Assembly (NCBI RefSeq): GCF_004193775.1
Contig: NC_041008.1
Span: forward strand, 11,799,731 to 11,863,730
Reading direction: 5' to 3'
DNA length: 64,000 nucleotides
Source: Glycine soja
Lineage: Eukaryota; Streptophyta; Magnoliopsida; Fabales; Fabaceae
Positions within the stretch are counted from its first letter, which is position 1. Each line of letters opens with the position of its first letter. Below are positions 1-11,802 of the stretch, one piece after another. The position numbers and the translations under genes are program-made. Below the pieces are notes generated by a model. That model was not told where the DNA came from, searched no databases, and saw nothing but the letters and a program-made list of their open reading frames with translations.

Positions 1-371
1 AGGGAAGAAAGAATGCAAACTCAGTTTGTATACTGGTTCGGTTACGTCCAATCCCCAAGCAACCCGCTTAAGATTTCCACTATCTTCACTACTACAATAA
101 TGTTATTTTACGACATCACACTTACCACGGTTGAATTTCACACGTCGTAAAAATAATAGCGGTGGCATCATTGTAATTTTCTAAAAGTTGACAACAACGG
201 TTATTGAAATAACCGCCTTTAATAAACAAGCAAGCTGATACATAGACGGTCTTATTATATTGACCGTCTTTGAATAATTAAAAAAAAAACAAATTTCGCG
301 TCCGTTCATATTTCACGAAAAAATTTCGCGTTCGTTCTTCTTCTTTCTTCTCTCTTCTTCCCTTTACCCAA

Positions 372-465
372 TCCAATATCCAAAGCTCTCCACCTCCTCC
401 AGCATCACCCTCCTCGCCTGCACCTTATGCGCCTTGCGAATGAACGCAAGCTCTTCTTGGTCCAT
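372..465 (-). pseudogene. possible captured exon, unidentified
   Basis: On the minus strand an ATG at 465-463 opens a short charged reading frame, beginning MDQEELAFIRKAHKVQARRV, that ends within about 35 codons. The GC content is well above that of the surrounding sequence, as in the neighbouring captured kinase fragment, which suggests coding ancestry. No family is recognised and it could be chance. Confidence 0.3.
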
Positions 466-541
466 GCTTGCCACGAGGCGGCCAATCGTGTAGCAGCATG
501 AGGCGAAAAGGGAAAAAAGGAAGACCCTTTAGATTACGATT

Positions 542-712
542 TTAACGTCGCCGTCGCCGCCGCGAACGGGTCAAAGCTCACTGTTATGAAGTCTCCGACG
601 GACCGCGAGATCGAGGTCTGCTATGAGCTGGGCCACGAGCTGGGCTGCGGTGAGTTCGGGATAACCTACCTCTGTACGGACAAGGAGACGGGGGAGGAGC
701 TGGGCTGCGGTT
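542..712 (+). pseudogene. captured fragment of a calcium-dependent protein kinase (CDPK)
   Basis: A GC-rich stretch reads through a kinase glycine loop of the type GxGxFG (ELGCGEFGITYLC) followed by TDKETGEELGC. This is the start of the catalytic domain in plant CDPKs. The invariant lysine region that should follow is lost: the reading breaks where the 11-mer GAGCTGGGCTG occurs a second time, which may mark a join. There is no start codon, no remaining kinase domain and no EF-hands, so this is a piece carried by the CACTA element. Confidence 0.7.
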
Positions 713-850
713 TCATGAGAGGCTCCGGGATGTCGTTGTTGATCTCGAATTGCTTCGCGTAGAACTCTTCCTCGGTGAGTCCCATTTCCCCCCTTTTCTT
801 CTTGCGGTAGTTAGGGTTTAGCATTTTGAACGCTTCGATGGCTTCTTCAC
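713..850 (-). pseudogene. captured exon of an unrecognised gene, inverted
   Basis: Immediately after the kinase piece, on the opposite strand, an open frame reads EAIEAFKMLNPNYRKKKRG and then GLTEEEFYAKQFEINNDIPE. It is charged and open, and its GC content is like coding sequence. I do not recognise the family. The change of strand at the boundary shows that pieces of different genes were joined. Confidence 0.45.
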
Positions 851-1506
851 AATAATTATTTTTGGTTCTTGAATTCTTGATATATGATAGGAAACAAAGA
901 TAAATGATTTACTTAATTACTTTGCTGAGGCAGATAACTTGATTTGGCTTCAGAGAATAAATATAATTCATGAACTTGCAATGCTCTTGAAATTCATTCA
1001 TTACCAGGAGAAGCAAAATATGGTGTTGAATATCAGTACATCTCATATATGTACTACTCGACAAGGTTAGCACATTATTGTGGCAATAATCCACTTCCCA
1101 GCTTCTAAAAATTTTATACATTGATGTTTCCTTTCTCATTTGCACTTTCTATGTTTTGGCACTCAATATGAACACTCATTTTGGTGTAGGATTACAAGCC
1201 AAATTTTATTGATTTGATGTTGCTTAGCGAAGTGACAATGCTAAAGGAACAAATAACAATGTCAACTAGCTACATCGATCCTTATTTTTCTCTAAGGGGT
1301 AATTTTTCTTTTTTATCTGCATCGTGAATGTTTCCTTTCAATTTGTTTTGCTACTATAATACTAAAATATTTTTCTGCTACTACGTGTTCAATTTGTGAC
1401 ATCGTACTTAAGAGTGTTATTCTTGTTTTTCCTGTAATGTGAGGCTTGATTTGTGATGTTTTGTTTTTGCTTTTTTTTGTTTTTGATGTTTTATTTTTCT
1501 CTAAGG

Positions 1507-2275
1507 GAACGAGTTGAATGCGAAGCAGATTAAGGAATACAGGCAGAAGGTTGAATTGGAGCTATCGAACATCTGTAATGATGTTATAAGAGTGATTGAT
1601 GAGCACCTTATCCCTTTGGCTGCAGCTGGTGAATCCACTGTGTTTTACTATAAGATGTGAGGATTTGTGTCTCATTCTCTACCACATGTTTTGTTATGGT
1701 GTGATATATTTTTTATTTTTTATTTTGTGCAAGTGAATTAAGGGATGTTGAAATGTTTTGCTTGCAAGAAAGGAGATTATTATTGTTATCTTGCCGAATT
1801 TAAGTCAGGCAATGAGAAAAAGGAAGCTGCTGATCAGTCTATGAAAGCATATGAGGTGCATTTTATATTGTTTTAATGTTTTTGCATTATATATGATGTT
1901 TTAATATTAGAATCCACCAGAAAGAGTGGGTTGCTTCATCCTCCACATAAATATGTTTAATTTTACGTATTCTTTCTTGTCAATGCACATTAAGTTTGCA
2001 ATTTTCTATAACATCTATTGATACTACTGCCAATTATTCTTTCAAAGTGAGTTGTTTTGTTTCTTGAATCAGTCTTGGAATAGCTTTTACTCAAAAGGAG
2101 TTTCCTCTTTGGAATACTTTATCCTTTCATCCCTTACCTAACCCAAATATGTTTTGGTTATTGCAATCTGCTACCACTGCAGCAGAGGCTGATTTACCTC
2201 CCACACATCCCATCCGATTGGGTCTAGCTTTAAATTTCTTAGTTTTCTATTATGAGATACTCCCCTGAAAGGTTT
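1507..2275 (+). pseudogene. captured 14-3-3 protein gene fragment, three exons
   Basis: Three exons are readable in order. The first (about 1507-1656) gives [20 protein letters not shown] and ends in [18 protein letters not shown]. The second (about 1773-1856) gives [20 protein letters not shown]. The third (about 2166-2275) gives [15 protein letters not shown] and VFYYEIL. These are the helix-5 to helix-8 signatures of 14-3-3 phosphopeptide-binding proteins. Introns of about 115 and 310 bases remain, so genomic DNA rather than mRNA was captured. The third exon breaks into a stop soon after YYEIL. The N-terminal helices and the C-terminal helix 9 are not found. Confidence 0.85.
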
Positions 2276-3807
2276 GTGGCTTTTAAAGCCTGACAAAACC
2301 CAAGTGCTCAGCTTCTCCTTGCACTATTTATTTAGCTTCTCACTTTTTCTCTCTCTCTCTCTCAAATAAGTGGTTGCTCACAAACTACTAAAGACCCATC
2401 AAAGAAGAAAGGTAAAGACCCATTAAAAGTTGGCAATTTTTTTTCTCAACCCAAATTTCTCATGTTTTTTGTTAATTAATTTTAATTTTTTGGTTAGGGG
2501 TGGTATGGGAAATGGGAATGGAGTAGAAGTCCGTGAATGGAGGGTGTGTGGGACCTGCGGGTAATCCCAGGAAAGAGAAAAGGAAGAGAGAGAAGACCTC
2601 AACATCACCATGTAATCTTTTTTTGTGCTTCCCTCTAGCTTATTTCATTTTTCTTTTCAAAACATTGAAGGATTTGAATTGTGGAGATCCCACATGATTG
2701 TATCACGAAAAAAGTGCAATATGCATTGGTCTCACCTTTCAATTTAAATAATTTGGGTCTGCTATATTATTGCTTTGAAGTTTCCATGCTTTGCTTGTCA
2801 TAAATTTTCTCTCGCATTGATAATTACTACAACTATTTGGCAAATATATATTTGGCATTTCTGATTTATTTTTAATGTTTTGACAATTAACAAATTTTGT
2901 CTATAATTCATAATCTTAGTTTTTAAATCTTTTCCAATGCACACTATATGTTTTGGCAAATATATTTTGCTTTATGCAAATTGAGCTTTTTATTTATTTA
3001 TTTCAGTTGAACAAGGCTGTTAGTGGACCAAGAAGCCCTGGAGTTATTGGTGAACGGGGATCAAGAGAAAGTGAGTAAGCAATTGTTTCAGCTAATTGAT
3101 GTTGCTTATATGATTTATCACTTTTACTTGTACCTTAAAATTAATCAGATCTGGAAAAAAAATATTCATTTCACGTACCATCGTCAAAGAGTGACATACA
3201 TAATTTTTAATTAATTAATTTTAAAAAATAAAGCTCAAATAGTTACAGTCAGAAAATTAACTTTATATTCTAATATAAAAACGCGTTTAACATATGAATA
3301 TTAAAAGAATTTCATTTCAATTGGAAGTTTTATTTCAACTCTATTAATTTGAGGCAATATATATATTAACATGTAATTTGTAATTTAAGTCTGTATAAAA
3401 CTTGATAAACGAAATGAACGTAATAGCTAAGTATTATAATATAATGACTATTGACTAGATTAAAAGTAGTTCTCAAAACTATTTGATAATATAATTACGT
3501 AATTAATTTACATGTGCTTTATTGATTCCAACTTTTTGGCTTATTTGGTTTATTTACATGTGCTTTAAAAGTAGTTCTTAATTTACAATGGTCAATTTGG
3601 TAGCAAATATGTCTAAATATTGATTCCAGCTAGAAAATAAACCACAGATTCATATTTAATCACATGTTATCAATATTTGAGGTAAACAATGTCTAGGAAA
3701 CGTTATAATTATTATATTCATTTTTAATTTATTTATTTATTAAATAATGATGCTTCTAACAGCGTATAACATTTTGAAGGAAACTTAAATTTCTATTTTC
3801 TATTATG

Positions 3808-3808
3808 T

Positions 3809-3834
<26 letters not shown>
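3808..3834. repeat. (TA)n microsatellite
   Basis: An uninterrupted run of TA dinucleotides inside the CACTA element. Confidence 0.9.
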
Positions 3835-3839
<5 letters not shown>

Positions 3840-4489
3840 TTAACAAATAATTACATGTTTGATTATGCATCCTGTAGATAGAATTTGCATTTGTATATTA
3901 TTTTCTACATTTTTTCTGACATTTAATTATAAATTTTGGTTGGAAGATTGGAGCACCAAGTCCAGACTATTAGGCATAATCTTAATCATCTTTGTTCACA
4001 TATAATATAACAGGTATTTATATATTCTTTCACTATGTTTCAATCTTTTAATTCTTCATGTTATAGTGGATCTTTTATTCTTTATTTATAATAATGAATT
4101 TATCCAAATAGTTACTTGATTTGTATTTGTTTATGCTTTTAAATGTGTTGAGCGGGAGTGCTTGCTTGGAGTCGTTCACAATTGTTGAGTTGGTGATTGT
4201 AAATGTTATCAACTTTATTGTTTTTGGGGTATATTTTAAACTATGTTGTTCATGAGTTTGTTATTTTTATTTTGATATGTTTGAAGTTACTCTTATCATA
4301 TATGCAATTGTGAATTGGTATTGTCTGTTGTCTGCTAGAGTTTGAATTCAAAGCTGGAGGAGAAAACCATAACCAAACATTAAATTTTAATCACAGAAGT
4401 TCTTGTAATTTAGTGTGCTTGGTTCAACTTATTTTGGAGAAATAATTACATATTTTTACTGGTTTTCTAAATATTTTTTGAAAAATAAA

Positions 4490-4841
4490 TGATTTTAAGA
4501 CGGTTACTAACTAATGACCGTCTTAGAATGTCCACTTTCTAAGACGGTTGTTAACTAATGACTGTCTTAGAAAGTGGATTTTCTAAGACGGTTATTAGAC
4601 GACCGTCTTAAAAAATGAACATTCTAAGATGGTTGTTAGCTAATGACTGTCTTAGAATGTCCACTTTCTAAGACGGTCGTTAGTTAATGACCGTCTTAGA
4701 AAGTTCTATTTTTCTACAACGGTTTTTTTATAACCGTCGTAAAAAGTTAAACTTTTTTACGACATTAGATACAAAGACGGTTTGTAAACCGTCGTTGAAT
4801 GGGTCTTTTAACCGTCGTAAAAGACCTTTTTTGCAGTAGTG
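4490..4841. repeat. CACTA right subterminal repeat array
   Basis: About six alternately oriented copies of AAGACGGTnGTTAnnTAATG and its complement are packed here, followed by ACGGTTT and AACCGTCGT copies up to the terminus. The left end (120-265) carries related CGGTTATTG and GACGGTCTT motifs. In CACTA elements such arrays bind the transposase. Confidence 0.8.
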
Positions 4842-5721
4842 CTTGTAAAAAGCCTTTTACAAAGTCTGAACCACACAGGGACAACCCTTCCCTTGTGTTC
4901 ATATAACCTTACAACTTAAGAGATCCTCGGTCTCTTAAATAGATCTCTTAGAATAAGAATAAGAAGAATTCTCTCTTTAAGAGAAGGATATTACAATTGA
5001 AGATCAATCAAGATTCTTATTGAATTTGCAACTGTTTTGACTAAGGAATATTTTGAGAGTTATAAGACAATTTTGTTTTGAGTGGATAAGACAATGTTGT
5101 TAAAAAAAACTCTAAGGAATTTTGTATCACAAGTCACTTATTTATAGGCCTTTGATGGTCATTCAAAAACTTCTTGAATAGTTGTAACTCTTGGGAGTTA
5201 TTTTCGAAAATTCCTTACTGGTAATCGATTACATAAATGTGGTAATCGATTACACAGTTAGTTTCTGAAGAGTTGTGACTCTTCAAACTTGAAATTTGAA
5301 TTTTTATGTATGGTAATCGATTACAGGCTTTTGAAATTTAAATTCAAATTTCTAAAAGCTGTTACAAACAGTTTTAACTTCTGGTAATCGATTACATATT
5401 GTGTGTAATTGATTACAGCCTTTTAAAATCAAATTCTAAATTTGTAAAACTATTTCAGAAATCAATTTGGCCACTGGTAATCGATTACATCATCTGGTAA
5501 TTGATTACCAAAGAGAAAATACCATATATTTGAAATCACAAATTTTTTTTGTAAAATATCCTTTGGCCAAACTTGTGCATCATCAATTAAGGAATGCTTT
5601 CTAAGATTCTAGGGACTGAGTTCATCATTTGTCTTGAATTTATGAGTTCTTGACTTGGATTAAACTTGAGAAGCACTTATCTTTGGCATCATCAAAACTT
5701 CATATCATATATGTTTCTACA

Positions 5722-7182
5722 TAAGAGGATGAGGATTGGCATACACCATTGTCACAAACCATTTTCTCCCAACATTTTGTACCTCTAAGTGTATGAATTG
5801 TTCATCATCCTTCACTACACCAATATGCCATTTAGATGAATCCCATAAGACCATATACCACTCGTTCTTCCCTAAGCATTAACCATATGCCAACTAACAA
5901 GATTAATATTGTCAAGAATATTATTCATACGATCACCAATAATCTATGTTTCAAGAAGACAAAGCACTCTTACTTCATATTCTAAAATCATATCATTAAC
6001 TAAAGAAGTGAAACCTTTTCCACAAACCCGGACGACGATGACAACACAACTTTCCCTTTTGAAACTAACGGTTGCAATAAGAATACAACCTCATGGACAA
6101 CTTCTCCTTTCTTCCACAAAAGCAATAGCTTTTACATCAGAGTACATTGTATGGAGTACTGAGTATTGGCCTCATATCACTCCTTGTGTCTGAACAGATT
6201 TGGCTTGTTCAGCTTGTTAAGACCAACTTTATTTTTCCTTTGGGCCTCCAATCTATTTTTAGTGTCCTTAGGATTCATTAGGCCGACTCCGCCCTTAGAA
6301 CTCGAGATCCCACCTTTATCCATAGTTTTTGCATAAGGTGCATGTGGTTCAACCACCTTTTTCGATCTTTACAATTTTGTTCCCAGCGATAGCCTCCTTT
6401 CCACGTTCCTTTTGTGGATTCCTCCCCTCAATTGTATTACGCACATTCATAACTACCTTATCCTTATTCTCCCTCCTAATCATAGGCATCGTGCTTTGAT
6501 TTGGATTAAGTGGCTTCCTTTGAAACTGACAACCCTGATCACATAGGCAATCAAATCTTATGCCATTATTATTCTAATCATTACTGATCACACTAGCACC
6601 CCACCCCGTCTTCCCCTCATTTCAACCTCCATTTAAAGCCTTCCTTGTATCCCACGCAGTATTCGCTCTATATCTCCCCCATTCGATACCTACCCTCCTT
6701 TCTTGCCCTTCTTCACAATCATCCATGGCCTATACAGATCCTCACCCTCCTTGATTCCCACAATATTCTGATTGCATGCAATCTCAGGAATTTATGGAGA
6801 ATCCTGAGCAGGGATGACATCATCTATTTCCTATGCTTGTTCTCCATCCCCAGCAGCCGCCATGTTGGCCTCTAGTGGAGTGGAAACCTCTATAGCCACA
6901 AGTTTTGTAGTGTGATTCTCAATTACCACACATTGATCTTGCTTATGCCCATACTTCCCGCATCTAAAGAAAATTGCATGAAGTCGTTAGTACTCCAACT
7001 TGATAACATGCCTAAGACATTGATCTGAGACACTAGCTTCCTCCCATGATTTAGTTCTACACAAATCATTGCAAATTTGCCCTCTTAGTGAATTAAAGTG
7101 AGCTTATCAATCTTTAACACAGTGCTTAGTTTGTTTCCTGCCCTCTATAGAAACCTATCATTGTATAACTTGAGAGGTAAAC
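5722..7182 (-). mobile_element. LINE retrotransposon, downstream part (ORF1 end and ORF2 endonuclease start)
   Basis: On the minus strand 5730-5900 reads WDSSKWHIGVVKDDEQFIHL and then FVTMVYANPHP. This matches the apurinic-type endonuclease domain at the start of plant LINE ORF2. Further upstream (about 6920-6980) lies a degenerate zinc knuckle, RCGKYGHKQDQC, of the ORF1 gag-like protein. The frame has many stops. The element is cut on one side by the family A LTR (5721) and on the other by the copia element (7183). The remainder of ORF1 is at 15202-15841. Confidence 0.75.
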
Positions 7183-7472
7183 TGTAGGCTTGGTCCAGTC
7201 AGCTATGTCGACCTGTTCAATTTTGTGCAATTTTGTTCATTCTGTTTAATTTTGTTACTAACTAACTAATTGTTTGCTATTTCTTAGAAATGTTAGTTAA
7301 GTCTAGTTGTCCATAAATAGACTTTATTTTGTATAGATTAAAGTAGATTGTAATGTGGATTTATATTCATGAATAAAGAAACAGTGTTGAAGTGTTGGCT
7401 CATAACTAGATATGCGTGTGTTATCCATCATTACTCTGATCTTCATATTCTTCTCTCTCAGAATTCACAACA
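7183..7472 (+). repeat. copia 5' LTR
   Basis: It starts TGTAGGC and ends ACAACA. It differs from the 3' LTR at scattered positions and by small indels, so the insertion is not recent. CTATAAATAGAC-like promoter sequence appears in both LTRs. Confidence 0.9.
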
Positions 7473-9687
7473 AATTGGTGCGGTGAACGCAGACCGATCA
7501 TCCATGGCATCTGCAAAGTATGAAGTCGAGAAATTCACAGGACAAAATGATTTCGGTCTTTGGCGATTAAAAATGAAGGCTCTTCTTATGCATCAAGGTC
7601 TAGAAGATGCTCTGAATGGTGAAACCAATCTTGATGTGAAGATGGAAGGTAAAGACAAGAAGATCTAGCTCGACAAAGCACATAGTGCCATCATCTTGAG
7701 TCTGGGAGACAATGTGCTTCAACAAGTCTCCAAAGAAAAGATTGAAGCTGGAATTTGGTCAAAGCTTGAAGACTTATACATGACCAAATCTCTGGTAAAT
7801 TGCCTTAAGCAAGCATTGTATTCATTTAAGATGCAAGACAATAAAATAGTAGAAGAACAAGTATATGTCTTTAATAAATTGATTCTTGATCTTGAAAACA
7901 TTGATGTTACTATTGAGGATGAAGATCAAGCATTACTGTTATTGCCTGCTCTACCTAAGACCTTTACTCATTTCAAAGAAACACTTCTCTATGGAAGAGA
8001 TTCTCTCACTCTTGTTGAAGCCCAATCAGCCTTGAACTCTAAGGAATTAAATGAAAGAAATGAACAAAGGCCTTATGTACATGGGGAGGGACTCCTAAAC
8101 AAAGGCCATACTAGGAGATTTTGTCCTGATAGACAGAAAGAAAACAGGCAAGATCAATCTAAAGAACCTGGAAATGGTGCTCTAGTTGAAGATGGTTATG
8201 AGTCAGCTGAGGCTTTAATGGTGTCTCATGAAAACACTATGACAAAATGGATCTTGGACTCTGGGTGTTCATTCCATATGACTCTGAACAAGTCTTAGTT
8301 TGAGGAGCTTGATGAACAAGTTGGTGGTTCAATCCTACTTGGAAACAACAAGTCCTGTAAGATCACTTGACTTGGGTCTGTGAGGTTTAAGCTTCATGAT
8401 GGTGTTGAGAGAGTCATCAAGAATGTAAGGCTTGTCCTAGATTTGAAGAGAAATTTGATTTCTCTGAGTGATTTTGACAAACAAGGTTATGTGTTCAAAG
8501 GGGAGAATGGAGTTCTAAAGGGCTCTTTGATATTCATGAAAGGGATACAAAAGAATGGCATGTATTCTCTAATTGGAGAAGTGGTAATGGGATCAGTTGC
8601 TGCAGTTTCTGTCAAAAGGTTGTCAAAGACTAAACTATGACACAGAAGGTTGGGACATGTGAATGAGAGGGGGTTGATTGAACTGGAAAAATACAGCTTG
8701 CTTTGTGGAGATAAGGTGGAGAAACTTGACTTTTGTGAACACTGTGTTTATGGCAAAGCTTGCAAGGACAAGTTTGGTACTGGACAACAGAGAACTAAAG
8801 GTACTCTGGACTACATCCATGCTGATTTATGGGGTCCATCTCGAACTCCATCTCACTCAGGTGTCAGGTATTTTCTATCAATGGTAGATGACTATTCTAG
8901 GAAGTTATGGATTTTCATTTTGAAAACTAAAGATGAGGTGCAAGATTATTTTAAAAACTGGAAAACATTGATAGAAAACCAAACATGAAAAAAGATTAAA
9001 AGATTCAGGACAGATAATGGACTTGAATTTTGTTCAGATTTTTTCATTAACTATTGTAGGAAGGCTAGAATAGCAAGGCACAAGACAATAGTAAAAAAAC
9101 CACAACATAATGGTTTGGCTGAGATATTTAACTGAACCATTCTTGAGAAAGTGAGGTGTATATTGTTGAGTGTTAATTTGTCAAAATCTTTCTGGGTTGA
9201 AGCAGCCATGACTGGTTGTTACTTAATCAATAGGTGCCCCTCAGCAGCTATAAACATGAAAACACCATAAGAGGTATGGTCAGGGCATCCTCCAAATTAT
9301 GATAGACTTAGGGTGTTTGGATGTGTTGCTTATGCTCACATAAGGCAAGACACATTGGAACCTAGAGCTATCAAGTGTATGTTTCTAGGATATCCTCAAG
9401 GTTTTAAGGGGTACAGATTGTGGTGTCTAGAGCCAGGACACAAAAGATGCATTATAAGTCATGATGTTATTTTTAATGAGTCTGAAATGGTTTATAAAAC
9501 AAAGGCAACTGCAGAAGATAAGGTGGTCCATGCTAGCTCAGAAAAGGATAGCATTGAGGTGGAGCCCAATGAAGAAAACCAAATAGATCAATCTGAAATT
9601 TGGCATAGAGAAGAATCTAATATTCAACCTCATACTGATGATGATGATGGGGAAGAAGGTGAGGAGGGTTATTTGTTGGCTCGAGAT

Positions 9688-11347
9688 TGTAGAAGCAAGC
9701 TTCATGATGATGAATCAAGTTGATTCAAGTAGTTTTGATGATGACAAAGATGATGACAAAAAACCCAAAGAATGATTTCAAGATTAAGTCAAAAAGTTCA
9801 AGATCAAGTTAAATTTCAAGTTTCATGAGAAGAAATCAAGAAGATTCAAGAATCAAGAGAAGCTTGATATCAAGATTCAAGAGAAGATGAATTCAAGATT
9901 CAAGAGAAGAAATCAAGAAGACTTCACAGGGGAAGTATTGAAAAGATTTTTCAAAAAACAAACATAGCACAATTTTGTTTTTCAAAAGAGTTTTTCTCAA
10001 AATTTTCTAAGTTACCAAAGTTTTTACTCTCTGGTAATCGATTACCAGTTTCCTGTAATCGATTACCAGTAGCAAAGTTTGATTTCAAAAGCTTTTAACT
10101 GAATTTGCAACATTCCAATTGATTTTTAAATGGTGTAATCGATTACAATATATTGGTAATCGATTACTAGTGTATTTGAACGTTGAAATTCAAATTCAAT
10201 TGTGAAGAGTTACATCTTTTCATAAAATGCTTTGTGTAATCGATTACATGGTTTTGGTAATCGATTACCAGTGACAAGTTTTGAATAAAAATCAAGAGAT
10301 GTAACTCTTCCAATGGTTTTCAGGTTTTTCTCAAGGTTATAACTCTTCCAATGGTTTTTCTTGACCAGACATGAAGAGTCTATAAAAGCAAGCCCTTGAC
10401 TTGCATTTCAATAACTTTTAAGATATACTTTTACAACCTTTGAATCTCTTTGAAAATCTTTTTGAACTTCTTCTTCTTCTTCTTTTGCCAAAAGCTTTCT
10501 AAGTTTTCTGGTTTCCGAACCTTGTTCTTTCACAGAAAACAAAAGTATGCTATTCATCTTTTTATTCTCTTCTCCCTTTGCCAAAAATAATTCGACAAGA
10601 ACTAACCACCTGAATTCTTTTTGTGTCTCTCTTCTCCCTTTTCCAAAAGAACAAAGGACTAACCGCCTGAATTCTTTTGTGTCTCCCTTCTCCCTTTTCA
10701 AAGAATTCAAAACGACATAGTCTGAGAATTCTTTTGATTCTTCCCTTTCCCTTAAACAAAAGATTTCAAAGGATTAACCGCCTGAGATATCTTTTGTTTC
10801 CCTTTCACAAAGTTTCAAAGGACTAACCGCCTGAGAACTTTGTCTTAACACATTGGAGGGTACATCCTTTGTGGTACAAGTAGAGGGTACATCTACTTGG
10901 GTTGTTGTAATTGAGAACAAGAGAGGGTACATCTCTTGTCGATCAGTTCAAGTGGAGGGTACATCCACTTGGTTGTTCAAAGAGAACAAGGGAGGGTACA
11001 TCCCTTATGGATCTTTGCTTATAAAGGCTTTTACAAGGTGGAAAAGAAATCTCAAGGATAGCAGGTCGCTTGGGGATTGGATGTAGGCACGGGTTGTTGC
11101 TGAACCAGTATAAAATTCTTGTGTTTGTCTTCTTCTTCCCTACACTCTTTAATTTCCGCTGTGCACTTTAATTATCGCTTTTACTTTTGGTTAAGTTTCT
11201 ATTTTTGTTCTTTACTTTCTTAACATTATAGTAAAAGCCTAATTGAATTCAGTAACATTAAGAAGGATATATTTTTAATTAGTAAAGGTTCATTAATAAT
11301 TAATTCAACCCCCCTTCTTAATTATTCCGAGGTCACTTGATCCAACA
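9688..11347 (+). mobile_element. solo LTR, family A
   Basis: It begins TGTAGAAGCAAGCTTCATGA and ends CTTGATCCAACA. The flanks are GAGAT (9683-9687) and AAGAT (11348-11352), a 5-bp duplication with one later change. Removing it rejoins the copia frame as LLAR followed by DRTRRQGKPPEKYGYANLM. It contains seven or so copies of the palindrome TAATCGATTA (10030-10270), a block of ACTAACCGCCTGA repeats (10600-10840), and five GAGGGTACATC repeats (10855-11010). No internal retroelement region is present. Confidence 0.93.
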
Positions 11348-11802
11348 AAGATAGAACCAGAAGGCAAGGCAAACCCCCTGAGAAGTATGGTTATGCAAAT
11401 TTGATGGCATTCTCTCTTGTTGCAACTAGTGTGGTTATGAATGATGAACCAAACTGTTACAAAGTTGTCATTGATTGCAAAGAGAAGGATAAATGGCTTA
11501 TGGTCATGGATGAAGAGATGAAGTCTCTCCATGATAACCATACTTGGGACCTGACAAAGAGACCTGCAGGGTCAAAGTTAGTCAACTGTAAGTGGATTTT
11601 CAAGAGGAAACAATGCATTCCTAGAGTTGAACAAGGAAGATTCAAAGCTAGGTTAGTAGCTCGAGGCTTCACTCAGAGGGAAGGAATTGATTACAATGAT
11701 GTATTCTCTCCAGTGGTGAAGCACAGGTCCATAAGAATTCTTCTATCAATGGTTACCAAGTTTGATCTAGAATTGGAGCAAATGAATGTTAAAATTGCCT
11801 TC
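11348..11802 (+). pseudogene. copia reverse transcriptase segment between two solo LTRs
   Basis: This stretch holds the start of the reverse transcriptase: DKWLMVMDEEMKSLHDNHTW, then KWIFKRKQ, then ARLVARGFTQREGIDYNDVF. It stops at NVKIAF where the next LTR enters, and resumes at 13601 with LYGELEEIIYMRQPEGF. It belongs to the defective gag-pol described above. Confidence 0.9.

Larger units (their letters stand above)
87..4841. mobile_element. CACTA (En/Spm-type) DNA transposon, non-autonomous, with captured gene pieces
   Basis: The left end reads CACTACTACAA and the right end is its near-complement, TTGCAGTAGTG. Both are flanked by the same 3-bp duplication, CTT (84-86 and 4842-4844), which is the CACTA hallmark. 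Both ends carry subterminal repeats of an ACGGTY / GACCGTC motif. No transposase could be read inside. The interior instead holds fragments of host genes: a protein kinase piece, three 14-3-3 exons, and one or two unassigned exons. It is therefore a gene-capturing, non-autonomous copy about 4.75 kb long, inserted in the family A LTR. Confidence 0.9.
1..5721 (-). repeat. LTR (family A), left-truncated by window, split by a CACTA element
   Basis: Positions 1-86 and 4845-5721 together read, on the minus strand, like the solo LTRs at 9688-11347 and 35703-37359. Shared landmarks are the segment around GGTTCGGTTACGTCCAATCC, the AGGACCGCAGG-like stretch, many copies of GGTAATCGATTAC (5220-5510), and the 5' terminus TGTAGAAAC, which ends at 5721. 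The outer end lies beyond the left edge of the window, so the target duplication cannot be checked; the right candidate is TAAGA at 5722-5726. The middle block of AACCGCCTGA-type repeats seen in the other copies is missing, so this is a shorter or deleted variant. It is inserted in the LINE that resumes at 5722. Confidence 0.75.

Noticed and set aside
10408..10759. Minus-strand lysine/glutamate-rich frames
   Set aside because: They arise from the ACTAACCGCCTGA and TTCTTTT repeats of the solo LTR; the same frames recur in the copy at 36382-36788.
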